Origin: Flavobacterium azizsancarii
GTDB taxonomy: Bacteria > Bacteroidota > Bacteroidia > Flavobacteriales > Flavobacteriaceae
Assembly: GCF_027980145.1 (NCBI RefSeq)
Contig: NZ_JAMZNK010000040.1
Span: forward strand, 1-52,168
DNA: 52,168 nt
Reading direction: 5' to 3'
In this document: piece by piece, positions 17,445-24,608 of the stretch
Position numbering within the stretch: position 1 is the stretch's first letter
How the letters are laid out: each line of letters opens with the position of its first letter
Made by a program: the position numbers and the translations under genes
Notes under the pieces: model-generated
What the model was told of the DNA's origin: nothing
What the model saw: the letters and a program-made list of their open reading frames with translations, nothing else
Database searches by the model: none

Positions 17445-19202
17445 CTATTTAATATCCAGTTTAATCGAAAGTTCTTTTAACTGAGCATCATCAATTGCAG
17501 CAGGAGCATCGATCATAACATCGCGTCCTGAATTGTTTTTAGGGAATGCAATAAAATCTCTGATCGTTTCCTGACCTCCTAAGATCGCTACTAATCTGTC
17601 AAGACCAAATGCTAAACCTCCGTGTGGTGGTGCGCCAAATTGAAAAGCGTCCATCAAAAAGCCAAATTGTGCTTTTGCTTCGTCTTCTGTAAATCCTAAA
17701 TATTTGAACATTAATTGTTGTGTCGCTTTATCGTGAATACGAATCGATCCTCCACCAATTTCATTTCCGTTCAATACCATGTCATACGCATTTGCACGAA
17801 CTTTTCCCGGCTCAGTTTCCAATAACGCCATATCTTCAGGTTTTGGAGATGTAAACGGGTGGTGCATTGCATGATAACGACCGCTTTCTTCATCCAGTTC
17901 TAATAATGGGAAATCAATTACCCAAAGAGGAGCGAATACTTCAGGGTTACGCAATCCTAAACGAGTTGCTAATTCCATACGAAGTGCTGAAAGTTGTGCA
18001 CGTGTTTTGTTTGCAGGACCTGAAAGTACAAAAATCATATCTCCGGGTTTTGCTCCGGTAATTTTTGCCCATTGTTCTAAATCTTCCTGATCGTAGAATT
18101 TGTCTACAGATGATTTAAAAGTTCCGTCGTCATTACATTTTGCATATACCATTCCTGATGCTCCAACTTGCGGACGTTTTACCCAGTCAATTAATCCGTC
18201 AATTTCTTTACGGGTATAATTTCCTGCTCCCGGAACTGCAATTCCCACAACTAATTCAGCAGCATTAAATACTGGGAATTCTTTGTGTTGTGCAAATTCG
18301 TTTAACTCACCAAACTCCATCCCAAAACGAATGTCCGGTTTGTCGTTTCCATATGTTTTCATGGCATAATCGTAGGTAATTCTAGGGAATTTATCTACTT
18401 CAATACCTTTAATTTCTTTTAGTAAATGTCTTGTCAGACCTTCAAAAACATTCAAAATGTCTTCTTGTTCTACAAATGCCATTTCGCAATCGATTTGTGT
18501 AAACTCTGGCTGACGGTCTGCACGTAAATCTTCGTCACGGAAACATTTTACGATCTGGAAATATTTATCCATTCCGCCTACCATCAATAATTGCTTGAAA
18601 GTTTGTGGTGATTGTGGTAATGCATAAAATTGTCCTTCGTTCATACGGCTTGGTACAACGAAATCTCTTGCGCCTTCCGGAGTCGATTTGATTAAGTAAG
18701 GAGTTTCTACTTCGCAAAAATCTAAATCAGATAAATATTTACGAACTTCCATTGCTACTTTATGACGGAATAATAAACTGTTTTTTACAGGATTTCTTCT
18801 AATATCAAGGTAGCGATATTTCATTCTGATATCTTCACCACCATCAGTTTCGTCCTCAATAGTAAACGGAGGAGTCAAGGCAGCGTTAAGTATAGTTAAT
18901 TCGGTAACTAAAATTTCTATGTCACCGGTAATCATGTTTTTATTTTTGTTCTTGTCCTCACGTTCAATTACAGTTCCTTTTACCTGAATTACGAACTCTC
19001 TACCAAGAGTTTTTGCCAGTTCAAAAACAGTTTTGTCTGTACGGCTTTCGTCGAAAATAAGTTGTGTAATTCCGTAACGGTCACGTAAGTCGACCCAATT
19101 CATAAATCCTTTATCGCGAGATTTTTGAACCCAACCCGCTAGTGTAACTTCCGTATTAATACTTGAGGCGTTTAATTCGCCACAATTATGACTTCTATAC
19201 AT
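17445..19202 (-). CDS. aspS: Aspartyl-tRNA synthetase
   Basis: AspRS charges tRNA-Asp with aspartate. The 585-residue protein shows the bacterial layout: an N-terminal OB fold (MYRSHNCGELNASSINTEVT onward), class II motif 2 (FRDEDLRADRQPEFTQID, near 218-235), a GAD insertion domain (about 290-415) and class II motif 3 (GLAFGLDRLVAILGG, near 532-546). A TACTTTTG -7 element lies at 19221-19228 on the minus strand. The presence of the bacterial-type insertion domain indicates the bacterial rather than the archaeal form. Two exported proteins follow in the same operon. Confidence 0.96.
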   Translation of the reverse strand: MYRSHNCGELNASSINTEVTLAGWVQKSRDKGFMNWVDLRDRYGITQLIFDESRTDKTVFELAKTLGREFVIQVKGTVIEREDKNKNKNMITGDIEILVTELTILNAALTPPFTIEDETDGGEDIRMKYRYLDIRRNPVKNSLLFRHKVAMEVRKYLSDLDFCEVETPYLIKSTPEGARDFVVPSRMNEGQFYALPQSPQTFKQLLMVGGMDKYFQIVKCFRDEDLRADRQPEFTQIDCEMAFVEQEDILNVFEGLTRHLLKEIKGIEVDKFPRITYDYAMKTYGNDKPDIRFGMEFGELNEFAQHKEFPVFNAAELVVGIAVPGAGNYTRKEIDGLIDWVKRPQVGASGMVYAKCNDDGTFKSSVDKFYDQEDLEQWAKITGAKPGDMIFVLSGPANKTRAQLSALRMELATRLGLRNPEVFAPLWVIDFPLLELDEESGRYHAMHHPFTSPKPEDMALLETEPGKVRANAYDMVLNGNEIGGGSIRIHDKATQQLMFKYLGFTEDEAKAQFGFLMDAFQFGAPPHGGLAFGLDRLVAILGGQETIRDFIAFPKNNSGRDVMIDAPAAIDDAQLKELSIKLDIK

Positions 19203-19358
19203 GATCTAAATTTTAGACTGCAAAAGTAAACACAAAATTCAAATTAATATAGTAAAGTCGTAACTTGATGTTCATTAATTTCAAATATTTTGTTAATTCT
19301 TAATTTAGCAGCTCTAATTTCTTTAGATTTGAATCACTAAAAACAAACTTTAATTTAT

Positions 19359-20354
19359 ATGAACAAACTTTTTGTAACCGGCCTGTTGATTTTTAGCGCT
19401 TTGAATGTCATTGGTCAAGCTAAAAATCAAGTGAAATTTACGGCTAAAATAGCGAACAGAAATAGTGATACTTTGGTGATTAAAGGAAGAGATAATTTTA
19501 AGCAAGTTATCCCAATTAATAAAAAAGAGCTTTTTGTGGCTAATTTTGAAGCTCCAAAAGGATTTTATATGTTTTCTGATGGTACAGAATCTTCTAATTT
19601 ATATCTAAAATCGGATTCAGATATTAGCTTAACAATGAATGCCAAAGAATTTGATGAAACGATTGTTTATAAAGGGAAAGGTGTTGATGAAAGCAATTTT
19701 CTGGCACAGCAAGCTTTAAAAGACGAAAAATTTCGAGAGGAGGCTTTCGTAAAAGAACCTGCTGAGTTTGCATCATTATTAGAAACAAAGAGAAAGACGG
19801 ATATTGAAAATGTTGAGAAAGGGAATTTTGATCCTGAGTTTAAAACTGCATTAAAACAAAGTTTTGAAAGTTTTAACCAATATGCTGTTCAGGAATATGA
19901 GAGAGCTTCTAAGGCAAATAAACTTAAAGGAAAACCTTCTCCGGGTTTTGATTATGAAAATCACAAAGGAGGAAAAACAAAACTTTCTGACCTGAAAGGT
20001 AAATATGTTTATATTGATCTTTGGGCAACCTGGTGCGCACCGTGTAGGGCTGAGATTCCTTACTTGCAAAAAATTGAGGAAAAGTATCACGGAAAAAATA
20101 TTGAGTTCGTAAGTATTTCTATTGATAAAGTGAAGGACAATGAAAAATGGAAAAAATTTGTAACGGACAAAAATCTGGGCGGTGTACAATTGTTTGCTGA
20201 TAAAGATTGGGAATCTGAGTTTGTAACGAATTACGGTGTTACGGGAATTCCAAGATTTATTATTGTTGATCCTAACGGGAATGTTTTCAGTTCTGATGCT
20301 GACAGACCTTCGTCTCCAGATCTTCAGAAGCAATTAGATAAATTATTGAAGTAA
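19359..20354 (+). CDS. TlpA-family thiol-disulfide oxidoreductase
   Basis: This 331-residue exported protein has a signal peptide (MNKLFVTGLLIFSALNVIGQ). An N-terminal domain of about 170 residues resembles the DUF4369-type domain found in front of flavobacterial thioredoxins. It is followed by an AhpC/TSA-thioredoxin domain with the active site WATWCAPCRAE (near 224-234) and the cis-Pro segment GVTGIPRFII (near 298). It probably acts in periplasmic disulfide reduction or cytochrome c maturation. A TAGATTTG -7 element lies at 19324-19331. It has its own terminator, so it is monocistronic. Confidence 0.9.
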   Translation: MNKLFVTGLLIFSALNVIGQAKNQVKFTAKIANRNSDTLVIKGRDNFKQVIPINKKELFVANFEAPKGFYMFSDGTESSNLYLKSDSDISLTMNAKEFDETIVYKGKGVDESNFLAQQALKDEKFREEAFVKEPAEFASLLETKRKTDIENVEKGNFDPEFKTALKQSFESFNQYAVQEYERASKANKLKGKPSPGFDYENHKGGKTKLSDLKGKYVYIDLWATWCAPCRAEIPYLQKIEEKYHGKNIEFVSISIDKVKDNEKWKKFVTDKNLGGVQLFADKDWESEFVTNYGVTGIPRFIIVDPNGNVFSSDADRPSSPDLQKQLDKLLK

Positions 20355-20410
20355 TTTATTGATAAAATTGAAAACGATATAGTTCTGTTTCATTTTTAAA
20401 GAATACCAGT

Positions 20411-20438
20411 AAAACCAAGGCGCAAGCTTTGGTTTTTT
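20411..20438 (+). terminator. Terminator of the TlpA-like gene
   Basis: An 11-bp stem, AAAACCAAGGC (20411-20421) and GCTTTGGTTTT (20426-20436), is closed by the GNRA tetraloop GCAA (20422-20425) and followed by a T run. There is one G-T pair. It lies 57 nt after the stop codon. Confidence 0.85.
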
Positions 20439-20564
20439 CATATCCGGCTGATTTCCAATGTTAAGCTTTTACTCAATGTTACCAAATTGTTAAGTAAAAG
20501 TTTTTTTAATGTAAACAAATAATTATATTTGATATAAGATTTGATAACATTAATACCTAAAGAT

Positions 20565-20912
20565 ATGAAAAAGTGTGTAATTTTAGTTGCAATATTGTTC
20601 TCTGGAATTCTAGTTGCACAAGAAGTAAACCCGGAATTAGAAGCTGTTGGAAACAAAGTAAAAGCTACTTACTATTATGAAAATGGTAATGTGCAGCAAC
20701 AAGGCTTTTTTAAAGATGGTAAATTAGATGGTGTTTGGGTATCGTACGATGAAAGAGGGAATAAAGTTGCGGTAGGCGAATACACAGACGGATTGAAAAC
20801 TGGAAAATGGGTTTTCTTCAATGAAAAAAACCTTTGTGAGGTTGCGTATGAAAACAGCAAAATTACTTCAGTTAAAAATTTGCAGAAAAATGCTTTAGCA
20901 AACAGAAATTAA
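20565..20912 (+). CDS. MORN/YwqK-type repeat protein, exported
   Basis: The longer frame opens with TTG at 20541; ATG at 20565 is preferred because it gives a clean signal peptide (MKKCVILVAILFSGILVAQ) and a 115-residue protein. The mature part has three tandem repeats of about 23 residues with the pattern Y-x-x-G-x-x-x-x-G-x-(Y/F)-x-(D/N)-G (YYYENGNVQQQGFFKDGKLD, then WVSYDERGNKVAVGEYTDGL, then a third partial copy). This is the MORN-like repeat of YwqK-type antitoxin-annotated proteins. No toxin gene is adjacent. A TATATTTG -7 element is at 20524-20531. Confidence 0.85.
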   Translation: MKKCVILVAILFSGILVAQEVNPELEAVGNKVKATYYYENGNVQQQGFFKDGKLDGVWVSYDERGNKVAVGEYTDGLKTGKWVFFNEKNLCEVAYENSKITSVKNLQKNALANRN

Positions 20913-20935
20913 TATGATTTCTAAAACATAAAAAT

Positions 20936-20960
20936 AACCGCTCATTCAGCGGTTTTTTTT
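20936..20960 (+). terminator. Terminator of the MORN-repeat gene
   Basis: A 7-bp GC-rich stem, AACCGCT (20936-20942) and AGCGGTT (20948-20954), has the loop CATTC and eight T residues. It lies 24 nt after the stop codon. Confidence 0.88.
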
Positions 20961-21061
20961 GTATCATGACATATTGTGTTGTCGAAAAATATACAATATT
21001 TTGTATTAGCTAATTATTTTAACTGCAAAGAACACAAAGATATTTATCAGCAAGGTTTTAT

Positions 21062-21118
21062 AAAAACAGAAAGTTCGGAGAGCTTTATATTAATATAGCT
21101 TTGCGAACTTTTTGTTTT
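21062..21118 (-). terminator. Long stem-loop after the PepSY operon
   Basis: Nested arms pair AAAGTTCG (21070-21077) with CGAACTTT (21104-21111), AGCT (21081-21084) with AGCT (21097-21100), and ATAT with ATAT around the tip. The outer arms extend into AAAAACA and TGTTTT. It lies 45 nt beyond the stop codon of the minus-strand PepSY gene. It could terminate that operon or be an intergenic palindromic repeat; the sequence TGCAAAGAACACAAAG just upstream (21023) is repeat-like. Confidence 0.5.
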
Positions 21119-21162
21119 CTATGCGTAAAGTAAAATTAAATCCTTGCGTGCGATTAAAATTT

Positions 21163-22278
21163 TTATGCCTTTATTTTTTTGCAGGATTTATTTCTTCTTC
21201 CATACCAGATTATAAAACCGGTTACAGGCAGGCATGCAGCAATCAGGCTGACAATAAAAGCAATAATTTTTCCCGGCAGATCTAAGATTTGACCTGTGTG
21301 AATCCCATAATTCATTTCGACAACTTGTAAGCCTAAACTTTTTTCATCAAAAGTCTGGCTTTGAAGTAGCTTGCCGTCATTTGGATGAAAATAATAATTG
21401 CTCTGATGATCGTATCGTAGCGTATGCGGATAAGCTCCTGTATTAATGATGTCTCCTTTTTGTTGCGGATACGTTACAAAAATCATTTCGGCTTTTGGCT
21501 GTAGTTTTACGGTTTTAATAAAAGCAAGATCGACGGCAGTATTTTTATTATTGCTAAATTTAGTAGTGTCAATTACCGGAATTTTTGTTTCTAAGTTTTT
21601 GTCACCGCCAAAATTGAAGGTTTTATAAATCCCGTCTCCAACCCATTCATATGTAAAAGTTAGACCTGTAATGGCGATAATAACCGCGATAATCGAAATG
21701 TAAAATCCGGATGTATTGTGCCAGTCATAATTTACACGGCGCCATTTTGCAGACCATTTTACAGAAAGACTTCTTTTTAGGTCTTTCTTTTTCTTTGGCC
21801 ACCATTGAATAATTCCTGAGATCAATAATAAAATAAAAATGATGGTTGCACCGCCAATAATGTGTTTGCCTATATAATCCGGTAAAAGCAAATAAAGGTG
21901 AATATGTTCTACAATGATGAAAAAATCTGTTTCGGGATTTTCGGTTTTTAAATATTTTCCTGTGTAGGGATTAAAGTAGAGATATAAACTTCCTATATCA
22001 GAATATGTATATACGATTGCTGCACGATCTCTTCCGTAATAGGAAACCATGCTTGATTTATAACTTGGTAGAATTTCTTTTGCCTTTTCCTGTAAAACAG
22101 ATGGCAATACAAAAGGTTTGTTCTGAGGTTCTGCCAATCGCCATTCTTTTCGGGTAATATCTTTTATTTCGTCATGAAAACAAAAAATGCAACCGGTCAC
22201 ACTTATAATAAAAACAATAAGCCCGGAAATTAATCCGAGCCATTTATGTAGAAAACGTACTTGTTTTTTTAAACCCAT
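21163..22278 (-). CDS. PepSY-TM protein, likely siderophore-linked reductase
   Basis: The longer frame begins at 22314; Met13 (22278, MGLKKQVRFLHKWLGL) is the usual N-terminus for this family and gives 371 residues. There are about four transmembrane segments, two periplasmic PepSY-like loops and conserved helix histidines (HKWLGL, HIHLYLL, HNTSGFY, YGIHTGQ). The layout matches FoxB/PiuB-type membrane proteins. Characterised members (FoxB) are haem-binding and reduce ferric siderophores at the inner membrane. It is the last gene of the iron-uptake cluster, next to a second, longer PepSY protein. The function is inferred from family and context. Confidence 0.85.
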   Translation of the reverse strand: MGLKKQVRFLHKWLGLISGLIVFIISVTGCIFCFHDEIKDITRKEWRLAEPQNKPFVLPSVLQEKAKEILPSYKSSMVSYYGRDRAAIVYTYSDIGSLYLYFNPYTGKYLKTENPETDFFIIVEHIHLYLLLPDYIGKHIIGGATIIFILLLISGIIQWWPKKKKDLKRSLSVKWSAKWRRVNYDWHNTSGFYISIIAVIIAITGLTFTYEWVGDGIYKTFNFGGDKNLETKIPVIDTTKFSNNKNTAVDLAFIKTVKLQPKAEMIFVTYPQQKGDIINTGAYPHTLRYDHQSNYYFHPNDGKLLQSQTFDEKSLGLQVVEMNYGIHTGQILDLPGKIIAFIVSLIAACLPVTGFIIWYGRRNKSCKKIKA

Positions 22279-22341
22279 GTTTTGAATAAAGCGTAAAAGT
22301 ATATGCTTAATCAATAGAGGGCAAATTATTTAAGCTAATTT

Positions 22342-23892
22342 TTAGGAAACTGCTTTTTTTGACTTTAATGTAAATGAAATATAAAGTGTTATGGATGCCA
22401 AAACAATCCAGAAAACATCTACAAAGAAAACCTGAATATGATTTTGCATAAACGAATTCCAAAACCAATTTCCGGAAACGATTCCGTTTGTAATTGGAAT
22501 TAAAAACCCTAAAATACTTCCTGAAAGTAAACAGAATTTATTGGTAAATGCGTCATTCTTTTTAAGAATAAAAAATAACGTTAGCAATAACCATTCTCCA
22601 AAATAAAGACTGAATAAGTTAGATTGGCTTAAAGGATAAAATATTTTTGCACCAATAAATGCTAAGGCTGTAATAGGGTACATACTCAAACAAATTGCCA
22701 AATAAATACGGACAACTGCTGCATTGAAGCGTCTTTTTTTCTCAGGCAGATTATTTTTTTGTCTGGCAACTAACCAAATCATTACACCTGAAATGATAAC
22801 AAAACATGTGATGATTCCTAAAACGAAACTTACGATTCGTAATGCGTATCCTCCGTAATCACCAAAATGAATTCTATATAAAACATTTTTGACAACATCT
22901 AGATAGTTGTTTTGTGTGATAGGGTTTTTCTTTGCGATTTCTTTTCCGTCGCTAATTCGGTAAACAACTTTTCCTATTCCGGTGAATTTTTTATTGCTGA
23001 GCATTTCACCTTCAACCAAAACGTGCATATTCGCATCGCCGTAATTCTGAATAAAAACGCGTGTAATTTCAAAATCTTTCCAATTGCTTTTTGCTTTTGC
23101 AACCAATTGATCAATATTAAAAGGAGTTGCCAGTTTTTTATTGTCAAACTTGTAATCCGGATCAGTATATTCTAATTCTTTGTATAATTTACTCTGATCG
23201 CCTTTGTATAAAGTCATCACAGCAGGTGCAACAATCAAAAGTTTAATCATAAAAAAGGCTCCCGTTACGGCATATACAAACTGAAATGGCAGACCAATCA
23301 TTCCAAGTGCCGTATGAGCATCTGTCCACAATGTTTTTAATTTTTCCTTTGGACGGAAAATATAGAAGTTAGAAACAATCTTTTTCCAGTGTAATAAAAC
23401 ACCGGTTACGATTGCGAATAAGAAAAACAAAGCAACAAAGCCTGAAAGGTAATAACCAACAGGATAAGGAATTTGAGCTAAGAAATGTAATCGGTATAGA
23501 AATTCGCCTAACGAATAAGATTGTTCATAGGTGAATGTTTTAAAGGTTTTCGTATCAAGGTAAAAAAACGATCCTTCTTTTTGCTTGGCCGGAGCCAAAG
23601 TATCTTTGGTGCCTTCGAGATAAACGGCAACTCTTCTTTCGTTGCTTGGTTTAGAAATGGTAATATTTCTTCCGTGCAGAATATATTCCTTGTCTAACTT
23701 GTTTAAAGCTTTGTTATATTCTAATTGAATTTCATTAGTAAGGGCGGTAGATTCATTTCTTTCCCAGTTGTTGATTTCATCTCTGAAAAAAGAAAAGGAT
23801 CCGGCGAAAAAAATGACAAAAAGTACTACGCTGATAACAATTCCGCTAACGGTATGTGTATGAAAATAGATATTATAATTACGGTTATTCAT
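22342..23892 (-). CDS. PepSY-TM protein, long form, iron-uptake linked
   Basis: The 516-residue protein has an N-terminal helix with HTHTVSGIVI, further helices with LYRLHFLAQI, WTDAHTALGM and YRIHFGDYGGYALR, and PepSY-like periplasmic loops. These histidine-bearing helices are typical of the PepSY-TM family. Beyond about residue 385 there are four or five extra hydrophobic segments not found in the shorter neighbour. It probably supports release of iron from siderophores or haem transfer, by family analogy. The upstream small gene ends 3 nt before it and the other PepSY gene follows after 63 nt. Confidence 0.85.
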   Translation of the reverse strand: MNNRNYNIYFHTHTVSGIVISVVLFVIFFAGSFSFFRDEINNWERNESTALTNEIQLEYNKALNKLDKEYILHGRNITISKPSNERRVAVYLEGTKDTLAPAKQKEGSFFYLDTKTFKTFTYEQSYSLGEFLYRLHFLAQIPYPVGYYLSGFVALFFLFAIVTGVLLHWKKIVSNFYIFRPKEKLKTLWTDAHTALGMIGLPFQFVYAVTGAFFMIKLLIVAPAVMTLYKGDQSKLYKELEYTDPDYKFDNKKLATPFNIDQLVAKAKSNWKDFEITRVFIQNYGDANMHVLVEGEMLSNKKFTGIGKVVYRISDGKEIAKKNPITQNNYLDVVKNVLYRIHFGDYGGYALRIVSFVLGIITCFVIISGVMIWLVARQKNNLPEKKRRFNAAVVRIYLAICLSMYPITALAFIGAKIFYPLSQSNLFSLYFGEWLLLTLFFILKKNDAFTNKFCLLSGSILGFLIPITNGIVSGNWFWNSFMQNHIQVFFVDVFWIVLASITLYISFTLKSKKAVS

Positions 23893-23895
23893 AAG

Positions 23896-24198
23896 TTATT
23901 TTGCTATCGGATTGCAGGTTTGGCCCAGATAAATAAATAGAGAAAAAACTAAAGTAAGGAGTATATATATCCCCCAGATTTTCAATCCGCTTTTTGCTAA
24001 AAAAGCAATTACCATAAGCGCTACCCAGAGTATGAATCCGCTAAAAGCCATTGTCATCAAAATATTAGCACGATTGAACCAGGATGCTAATGCTAAATGA
24101 AAACTGACTGAAACAAAATAGCCGCCAATTATAGCCGCTGTGATTTTGGCAAAGCGTTGCCATATAGATTGGGTTAGGTATTTAGGATTTGCTGGCAT
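23896..24198 (-). CDS. Small membrane protein, DUF3649-like
   Basis: This 100-residue protein has three hydrophobic segments. The position, size and N-terminal style (QSIWQRFAKITAAIIGGYFV) resemble the DUF3649 proteins that accompany PepSY-TM genes and TonB siderophore receptors in proteobacterial iron loci. It lies 3 nt before the long PepSY gene and 18 nt after another small membrane gene. The family assignment is from memory and not certain; no catalytic residues are visible. Confidence 0.65.
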   Translation of the reverse strand: MPANPKYLTQSIWQRFAKITAAIIGGYFVSVSFHLALASWFNRANILMTMAFSGFILWVALMVIAFLAKSGLKIWGIYILLTLVFSLFIYLGQTCNPIAK

Positions 24199-24216
24199 AT
24201 TTTGGTTAGAAATAAG

Positions 24217-24549
24217 TTAGTTGTAATAAAATTCTATTATAGCAACAATTGCAAAAAGGGCAATAATAGCAAATGGACTAATTTTTTTTAACGGTGCTAA
24301 AATGATAATTAAGCTTCCAACGGTCATAAGCTGGATAAAAAACATTAAAGTTCCGCAACATAAAGATTGAGTAACAAGCCAAAGTGAGTAGGCTAATAAA
24401 AGAAGTCCTAAACCCACGTATTTGGTTAGTTTAGGATTGCTTTTCATCCACTTCTCAAAACCAAGATCATAAGATAAAGTAGCTCTTTTTGAGGTGTAGT
24501 AAAGTGTGTAAAAAGCTAAAAAAACGATAAGGCTTGCTATTGTTATCAT
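24217..24549 (-). CDS. Small membrane protein, DUF3325-like
   Basis: The protein has about 110 residues from Met9 (MITIASLIVFLAFYTLYYTSK). The longer start at 24573 lies inside a terminator hairpin and is rejected. Three or four hydrophobic segments and an LGLLLLAYSLWLVTQSL segment with a CC pair recall the DUF3325 proteins found beside DUF3649 and PepSY-TM genes. It begins the four-gene tail of the iron locus, downstream of the receptor terminator, so it is expressed by read-through or from a promoter I could not identify. Confidence 0.6.
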   Translation of the reverse strand: MITIASLIVFLAFYTLYYTSKRATLSYDLGFEKWMKSNPKLTKYVGLGLLLLAYSLWLVTQSLCCGTLMFFIQLMTVGSLIIILAPLKKISPFAIIALFAIVAIIEFYYN

Positions 24550-24564
24550 AATTTTATTGAATTT

Positions 24565-24601
24565 AAAAAACACCTTTCTGCTATAAGAGAAAGGTGTTTT
24601 T
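24565..24601 (-). terminator. Terminator or attenuator after the siderophore receptor gene
   Basis: The stem AACACCTTTCT (24569-24579) pairs with AGAAAGGTGTT (24588-24598) and has an 8-nt loop. A and T runs on both sides make it potentially bidirectional. It lies 8 nt beyond the receptor stop codon and in front of the small membrane genes, so it may set receptor expression above that of the downstream genes. Confidence 0.8.
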
Positions 24602-24608
24602 GATTTTA

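Noticed and set aside
20565..20912. MORN-type protein considered as the antitoxin of a toxin-antitoxin pair.
   Set aside because: It has a signal peptide, its own terminator and no neighbouring small toxin-like gene.
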